A stretch of 64,000 nucleotides of DNA. Origin: UBA6448 sp964430785. Its GTDB lineage: Bacteria > Bacillota_I > Bacilli_A > RF39 > UBA660. This document shows positions 59,213 through 64,000 of this stretch, piece after piece. A model generated the notes under the pieces. The model searched no databases. It saw nothing but the letters and a program-made list of their open reading frames with translations, and was not told the origin of the DNA. The stretch's first letter is position 1. Every line of letters starts with the position of its first letter. Location of the stretch: NCBI GenBank assembly GCA_964430785.1, contig CAYSFJ010000001.1:5894-69893 (forward strand), read 5' to 3'. The position numbers and the translations under genes were made by a program.

Positions 59213-61579
59213 ATGATAAGTTTAAATTGGGTAAAAGATTATATTGATTTAGAGGGTATTGATTTAAAACAGTTGGCTGTTAATGTTACTAAGGCTGGTA
59301 TTAATGTTGAAAAGGTTATTTCAAATCATATTGATAATTTGTGTGTTGGACTTGTAAAAGAGTGCAAAATGCATCCAGATTCAGATCATTTACATGTTTG
59401 TAAAGTTGATATTGGTAGTGAAATACTTCAGATAGTATGTGGTGCACCAAATGTAAAAGAAAATATAAAAGTTATAGTTGCTTTAATTGGAGCAGTTTTA
59501 CCTGGAGATTTTGAAATAAAAAAATCCACTATAAGAGGGGTTGAATCTTTTGGTATGTTATGTGCTTTATCTGAACTTGGCTTAGAGGAAAAAACCGATG
59601 AAAATTATGCTAAAGGTATTTATATTTTACCAGATGATGCCACTATTGGTAGTGATCCACAACAGTTATTAGGTTTTTGCGATACAATATATGATTTAGA
59701 TGTACATAAACATAGAAATAACGATTGTTATTATCATATTGGTTTTGCATATGAAATTGCATCAATATTAAATAAAAAGGTAACTCTTCCAGATAATAGT
59801 TATAAGGAAACTAAAGATAATATTACAAATCATTTTTCTTTAAATGTTGAAAGTGAAAAATGTCCATTTTATCTAGCAAAGATGGTTACAAATTTAACTA
59901 TAAAACCATCACCTAAATTTATGCAAGATAGATTAATTAGTGCTGGTATGAGACCGATAAATAATGTTGTTGATATATCAAATTATGTTATGTTAGAATA
60001 TGGACAACCTCTTCATTTCTTTGATAAAGATAAGCTTGGAGATAAAATAGTAGTTAGAAATGCTTTAAATGGTGAAAATATTATAACTTTGGATGGAAAA
60101 AATAGAATTTTAACTACTGATGATATTATAATAACTGATGGTGACAAACCTGTTTGTATTGCTGGCATCATGGGTGGAGAAAATACAGAAGTTGATGAAA
60201 ATACTAATACTATATTAATTGAAAGTGCTATATTTGATGCTGTATCAATAAGAAATACCGCAGCAAGATTGAATTTAAAAAGTGAAGCCTCAATTAGATA
60301 TGGTAAGGGTTTGAATTATGAATATACTATTCAGGCAATAAATAGGGCTTGTCATTTACTTGAAAAATATGCAGATGCTAAAATTTTATCTGGAATGGTA
60401 TCTTATGATAAGGTAGATAAAAGTAAAAAAATAGTAAAATTTAATCCAGATGATGTTAATAAAATGTTGGGTATCAAAATTTCCACTGAAGATATGGCTA
60501 AGGAACTTGATAGATTAATGTTTTCTTATATTTATAAAGATGGAATTTATACGGTTACTATACCAAATCGTAGACTTGACATTGACCCATTTGTTAATGA
60601 TATTGCCGAAGAAATAGGAAGACTTTATGGTTATGAAAATTTGGTTTCTACTCTTCCTATAGGTACTTATAAAAAAGGAGAATACATTGGCGATGTTAAA
60701 TATAAAAAAGTTATATCTAAAAGACTTAGAAGTCTTGGATTAAATGAGTGCAAAACATACACTTTAGTATCACCTTCCATGGCTAATTTATTTAATTATG
60801 AAAATAAGGAAAATGTAATATTACCAAATCCTATGAGTAGTGATAAAAGTATTATTAGAACATCTTTAATTCCATCACTATTAAATGTTTATGAATATAA
60901 TAAAGCAAGAAAAGTTGATGATATATTACTTTATGAAATAAGTAATACTTATGATAAGAATTTTAATGAGGATATTAAAGTATCAATGCTAATCAGTGGT
61001 AAATATATTTATAATGCTTGGAATCATAATGAAATTAATTGCGATTTTTATACTTTAAAAGGTATTGTTCAAAATATATTAGATTATTTAGGACTTAAAA
61101 ATAGATATAACTTTGTACCTAGTGAAATTAAAGATTTACATCCTGGTATAAGTGCAAGTATTACATTAGATAATAAAGAGGTTGGTATAATTGGTAAGGT
61201 TCATCCAACAATTTGCAAAGAGGATGTTTATGTTTGTGAATTTTCAATTAATAAATTAATTTGTGATATAAAACCTATTAAATATAAAGAGGCATCAAAA
61301 TACCCAGAGATTGTTAAAGACGTAGCATTTGTATGTAATAAAGATATAACTTGCGAAAATTTAATAAAGGAAATTAGAAAAGCAGGTGGTAGACTTCTTA
61401 AAAATATTGATGTATTTGATTTATATATACCAAATAATGATAGTAATGAAAAAAGTATTGCATTTAAACTAACTTATAGTGATAATGAAAGAACGTTAAC
61501 TGAAAAAGAAGTTATGGATAATTTTGAAAATATAATTAATAAAGTTACAAACAATTTAAATGTTAAATTAAGGGGATAA
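59213..61579 (+). CDS. pheT: Phenylalanyl-tRNA synthetase beta subunit
   Basis: 788 residues with an N-terminal EMAP-II-like tRNA-binding domain (about 38-150, with HPDSDHLHVCKV), the B5 and editing B3/B4 domains, and the C-terminal anticodon-binding FDX-ACB domain. The partner of pheS; together they form an alpha2-beta2 enzyme. The start ATG 59213 lies one base after the pheS stop, with AAAGGAAA upstream. Confidence 0.96.
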   Translation: MISLNWVKDYIDLEGIDLKQLAVNVTKAGINVEKVISNHIDNLCVGLVKECKMHPDSDHLHVCKVDIGSEILQIVCGAPNVKENIKVIVALIGAVLPGDFEIKKSTIRGVESFGMLCALSELGLEEKTDENYAKGIYILPDDATIGSDPQQLLGFCDTIYDLDVHKHRNNDCYYHIGFAYEIASILNKKVTLPDNSYKETKDNITNHFSLNVESEKCPFYLAKMVTNLTIKPSPKFMQDRLISAGMRPINNVVDISNYVMLEYGQPLHFFDKDKLGDKIVVRNALNGENIITLDGKNRILTTDDIIITDGDKPVCIAGIMGGENTEVDENTNTILIESAIFDAVSIRNTAARLNLKSEASIRYGKGLNYEYTIQAINRACHLLEKYADAKILSGMVSYDKVDKSKKIVKFNPDDVNKMLGIKISTEDMAKELDRLMFSYIYKDGIYTVTIPNRRLDIDPFVNDIAEEIGRLYGYENLVSTLPIGTYKKGEYIGDVKYKKVISKRLRSLGLNECKTYTLVSPSMANLFNYENKENVILPNPMSSDKSIIRTSLIPSLLNVYEYNKARKVDDILLYEISNTYDKNFNEDIKVSMLISGKYIYNAWNHNEINCDFYTLKGIVQNILDYLGLKNRYNFVPSEIKDLHPGISASITLDNKEVGIIGKVHPTICKEDVYVCEFSINKLICDIKPIKYKEASKYPEIVKDVAFVCNKDITCENLIKEIRKAGGRLLKNIDVFDLYIPNNDSNEKSIAFKLTYSDNERTLTEKEVMDNFENIINKVTNNLNVKLRG

Positions 61580-61594
61580 ATTTCTCCTTTTTTT
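61570..61594 (+). terminator. Terminator after pheT
   Basis: AAGGGGA (61570-61576), loop TAAATT with the stop codon, TCTCCTT (61583-61589, one G-U), then a run of T. Confidence 0.8.
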
Positions 61595-61597
61595 GTC

Positions 61598-61626
61598 TTT
61601 AAAAACAAAAAAATGTATGCTATAAT
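61598..61626 (+). promoter_or_regulatory. Predicted promoter of the TetR operon
   Basis: TTTAAA (61598-61603), 17-bp spacer, perfect TATAAT (61621-61626), and an extended TG at 61618-61619. Confidence 0.65.
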
Positions 61627-61663
61627 AAAAACATAAGTTATCATATAAGTGGGGTGATAAATA

Positions 61664-62212
61664 ATGGCTAAAGCATTGTTGATAACAAAAGAAAATATTG
61701 TTAAAGGAGCAGTAAAACTTATTAATGATGAAGGTTGGACTAATCTTAATGCACGAAGTTTAGCAAAACACTTAGGTATAAGTACTAAACCTTTATATCG
61801 AATTTATAGTAATATGGATGAGATAAAAAAAGATGTTTTAATAGAAATTAATAGACAATATGATGAATTTATTAATAGTAAAATTGATAGTAAAAAGGCA
61901 TTACTTACTCTATGTATTGCTTATGTAGAGTTTGCAAATGATTATAAAAATTTATTTTGTAGTTTATTTTTATCAGATAATTTAAAATGGAAAAAGATTG
62001 AAGATGTGTTTGATGAAAAATGGAATCAATCCACTATTATAAATTTAGTTAATAAACATGGTTTTTCTTTTGAGGAAGCTAAAGAACTATTTTTACATAT
62101 GTGGCTATATTCTAATGGTCTTGCTACATTAATTGCAACAAATCAAATTAAATTAGATGAAGAAAAAATAATGATTAGATTAGTAAAAATATATAAAAAT
62201 CTTGTTAAATAA
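61664..62212 (+). CDS. TetR/AcrR family regulator
   Basis: A 182-residue one-domain repressor: the helix-turn-helix at 22-50 has LNARSLAKHLGISTKPLYRIYSN, typical of TetR/AcrR. The ligand-binding helical part is short. It is followed after 34 bases by a membrane thioredoxin-like gene, so it may control that gene or itself. Neither ligand nor operator is known; no clear palindrome was seen near its promoter. Confidence 0.85.
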   Translation: MAKALLITKENIVKGAVKLINDEGWTNLNARSLAKHLGISTKPLYRIYSNMDEIKKDVLIEINRQYDEFINSKIDSKKALLTLCIAYVEFANDYKNLFCSLFLSDNLKWKKIEDVFDEKWNQSTIINLVNKHGFSFEEAKELFLHMWLYSNGLATLIATNQIKLDEEKIMIRLVKIYKNLVK

Positions 62213-62246
62213 AGATGTTTATTGTATAATTTTTGTAGGAGGTATA

Positions 62247-62795
62247 ATGAAAAAGTTATTAATAGGAATATTATGTGCTTTATCACTAACATTTTTTAAT
62301 GTAAATGCTGCAGAGGAGTCAACTAAAGATAAAATCAATGTTTATGTATTTACTAAAGATGGTTGTCCTTATTGTGAAAAGGCTAAAACATTTTTAAATA
62401 GTATTACTGATGACTATGGAAAGTATTTTAATTTAGTTGTTTATGAAGTATATGATTCAGAATGGAATGCTGATGAGAATTTAAAAAATGTAATGGATAG
62501 TGTTGCTGATAAGCGTGGAGATACTGTTAATGGTGTTCCATATATTGTAATCGGTAATGAGGCATCATGGAACGGTTATCAATCAGATTTTGATGACGAT
62601 ATTAAAAAAGCAATAAAGAAAGCATATGAAAATGAAGATTATGAAGATATTGTTGCACCACTTATTAATGAATACAGCAATACAACCAAAGTAGACGAAC
62701 ATAGTAATGATACTGCAATAATTATTACTATTCTAGTTGTATTAGTTGGGTGTATTGGAAGTCTTATGTATTTTTCAAGAAAAAAACAAAAATAG
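62247..62795 (+). CDS. Membrane-anchored extracytoplasmic thioredoxin-like protein
   Basis: 182 residues: a cleavable or anchoring signal (1-22, ending NAA), a thioredoxin-like domain with the active site CPYC at Cys40-Cys43 and a cis-Pro loop GVPYIVIG, then a C-terminal transmembrane helix (about 157-174) with a KKQK tail, so the redox domain probably faces outward. A role in disulfide handling of exported proteins is inferred. The start ATG 62247 follows AGGAGGT; an in-frame ATG at 62202 lies within the tetR end. Confidence 0.8.
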   Translation: MKKLLIGILCALSLTFFNVNAAEESTKDKINVYVFTKDGCPYCEKAKTFLNSITDDYGKYFNLVVYEVYDSEWNADENLKNVMDSVADKRGDTVNGVPYIVIGNEASWNGYQSDFDDDIKKAIKKAYENEDYEDIVAPLINEYSNTTKVDEHSNDTAIIITILVVLVGCIGSLMYFSRKKQK

Positions 62796-62814
62796 TTCCT
62801 AGCGAACTTTTTTT
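62794..62814 (+). terminator. Terminator of the TetR operon
   Basis: AGTTC (62794-62798), 5-nt loop, GAACT (62804-62808), then a run of seven T. The stop codon is part of the stem. Confidence 0.8.
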
Positions 62815-62822
62815 ATGCCATT

Positions 62823-62847
62823 AAAAAAAGACTAGGTTATCTAGTCT
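62823..62847 (-). terminator. Terminator of the minus-strand Ig-like gene
   Basis: On the minus strand, GACTAG (62846-62841), loop ATAAC, CTAGTC (62835-62830) and then seven T (62829-62823). The stop codon is in the stem. It faces the preceding plus-strand terminator. Confidence 0.82.
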
Positions 62848-63917
62848 ATATTATATGGATTTTGAATATATTCTCTACTGCCATCAGCTTTTAAATAATA
62901 CTCGGCAATTAAGTTTTCAATATTACTCTTATCTATACTTATATTAGCTTCAGTTGCATATAATTTAACATAAACTGCATATCCAACAAGTCCAGTTGCA
63001 TCTGTATTTAATATTGCTTTAAAGTCTTGATAAATATATGTATGTGCTCCATCAGGATACTTAGTTTCATAAATCTTATTAAAGTCAGTTTTTAATTTTT
63101 CTAAATCTCTTTTATATAAATCTATTACAGGTTTTTGAACTTCTTCATTATCCCATAAATCACGGTTAAGTGCACAATTATTTTGTTCATCACCCACTAT
63201 TACGGCAATAGGATATGTATAAAGTTGTTCATCATAACTTAAATCTCCATATTTACACTCTTGTGTTGGTGTAGGTTCGGGATCTATGTTTGGATCTGGA
63301 TTTGGTTCTGTAGTACCATTTATTTTTAAATTAACACTCATTGGCTCAGTTACATTACCATTGTCATCTTCAGCTACAATTTTAATTAAATAATTTCCAG
63401 GTTTTGTATAACTTGAATAATCAATAGGATTTCCATCTTGATCTTTTGAATCTTCATAATATTTAACTGTACATTCTTCACCAGAATTATCTGAACAACT
63501 TTCTAAAAAATCCTCAATATAATATCTTTCTCCTTCGTCTATTTCATAATCATTAACTACAAGATCTGGAGCTTTATCGTCATACACATTAACTTCAGTT
63601 GTATAATCTTTATCTTCTATCGTTATTACTACAGTATATGTACCAACTTTTTTAGTACTGAAATCGTCAGGGTATGTCACTGTAACTTTATTAATATCAT
63701 AATTATCAAATTGTTGAAAGAAATCTAAAGTTTCAGGTTCTTCACTGTTAATTTCTAGATCTAAATTATCGTAAAGTTTTATATTTGCTTTAGATTGTGT
63801 TGGTTTATTAATTACAATAAGTATTACTATAATAAGCACAGTACAAACTGCCACAATGCCAACTTTAATCATCGTTGATTTTGAAGTTTTTACATTTCCA
63901 TTAAAAAATTTTCCCAT
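62841..63917 (-). CDS. Membrane-anchored protein with Ig-like domains
   Basis: 358 residues on the minus strand. One transmembrane helix near residues 16-36 is followed by two beta-sandwich regions (about 45-115 and 117-205) with the VTYPDDFSTKKVGTYTVVITIED and KPGNYLIKIVAEDDNGNVTEP patterns of bacterial Ig-like domains. A Pro-rich linker (PNPDPNIDPEPTPTQE) leads to a C-terminal alpha/beta domain of unknown type. The start ATG 63917 is preferred over ATG 63923 because GAAGG fits it better. The role at the cell surface is inferred. Confidence 0.75.
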   Translation of the reverse strand: MGKFFNGNVKTSKSTMIKVGIVAVCTVLIIVILIVINKPTQSKANIKLYDNLDLEINSEEPETLDFFQQFDNYDINKVTVTYPDDFSTKKVGTYTVVITIEDKDYTTEVNVYDDKAPDLVVNDYEIDEGERYYIEDFLESCSDNSGEECTVKYYEDSKDQDGNPIDYSSYTKPGNYLIKIVAEDDNGNVTEPMSVNLKINGTTEPNPDPNIDPEPTPTQECKYGDLSYDEQLYTYPIAVIVGDEQNNCALNRDLWDNEEVQKPVIDLYKRDLEKLKTDFNKIYETKYPDGAHTYIYQDFKAILNTDATGLVGYAVYVKLYATEANISIDKSNIENLIAEYYLKADGSREYIQNPYNID

Positions 63918-63937
63918 AATCATCTACCTTCTCTTAT

Positions 63938-63966
63938 ATGATAACATAAAATGTGAAATATACCAA
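63938..63966 (-). promoter_or_regulatory. Predicted promoter of the Ig-like gene
   Basis: On the minus strand TTGGTA (63966-63961), 17-bp spacer, TATCAT (63943-63938), with an extended TG next to the -10. Confidence 0.5.
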
Positions 63967-64000
63967 TAATTTTTTTGTATTTTTTTCAATAAAAAATTTT

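Noticed and set aside
1..64000. CRISPR arrays, insertion sequences, prophage or integrase genes
   Set aside because: No direct repeat arrays with unique spacers, transposase motifs or phage genes were seen; the window is core chromosome with a few accessory surface genes.

Overview
The window is a very AT-rich stretch (GC perhaps 25-30% by eye) of a bacterial chromosome that reads with the standard code: TGG is used for tryptophan and several genes end on TGA, often inside ATGA overlaps. The gene content points to an anaerobic, spore-forming Firmicute with a reduced genome, probably in one of the uncultured Bacilli/Erysipelotrichia-like lineages related to Mollicutes. Supporting evidence is spo0A, spoVT, spoVG, bofA, yabG, yabP and yabQ for sporulation, rubrerythrin and a DUF362-ferredoxin protein for anaerobiosis, T-box leaders, and a gene order close to the origin-proximal region of Bacillus subtilis. 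I could not run a database search, so the lineage is an inference.

Layout. 1-9990: a perfect parS site, a short SRP RNA, then tadA-dnaX-ebfC-recR-bofA-holB-ricT-trmN-pth-mfd-spoVT. 9977-12994: a methionine T-box leader driving dut-metG-tatD. 13067-18695: a 3D-domain protein, rsmA, an SDR reductase with a YnbB-like PLP enzyme, yabG-veg, spoVG, yabPQ behind a sigma-E-like promoter, and divIC. 18696-25632: clpP on the minus strand, a TGS-domain nucleoside kinase, gap, pgk, spo0A with 0A boxes, and gpmI. 25848-39822: the S10-spc-alpha ribosomal superoperon with a structured leader, secY, adk, map, infA and rpoA, but no rpmD. 39903-48087: parA-parB, a DUF951 protein, an AbgT-type transporter, ychF, the DUF362-ferredoxin protein, yvcK-whiA and truA. 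48207-54427: an unknown membrane protein, tRNA-Cys, an unknown cytoplasmic protein, a TtcA-like thiolase, and ftsE-ftsX with a secreted M23 peptidase. 54457-57342: a cell-surface locus of a giant Asp-rich repeat protein, a SipW-type signal peptidase and a small protein. 57374-63966: rubrerythrin, a phenylalanine T-box with pheST, a TetR regulator with a membrane-anchored thioredoxin-like protein, and a minus-strand Ig-like surface protein.

How the parts work together. Most of the window is chromosome replication and segregation (dnaX, holB, recR, parABS), translation, and the sporulation and cell-division apparatus that surrounds the origin in Bacilli. The least described part is 54490-57342. 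There a membrane-anchored protein carries eight Cx3C motifs alternating with many calcium-type DxDxDG loops and ends in a beta-rich domain. It is co-directional with an ER/archaeal-type (SipW-like) signal peptidase, which recalls the TasA/SipW biofilm-fibre pairing. A second notable point is Spo0A: its phospho-acceptor aspartate is replaced by glutamate while the rest of the acidic pocket and the DNA-binding domain are intact.
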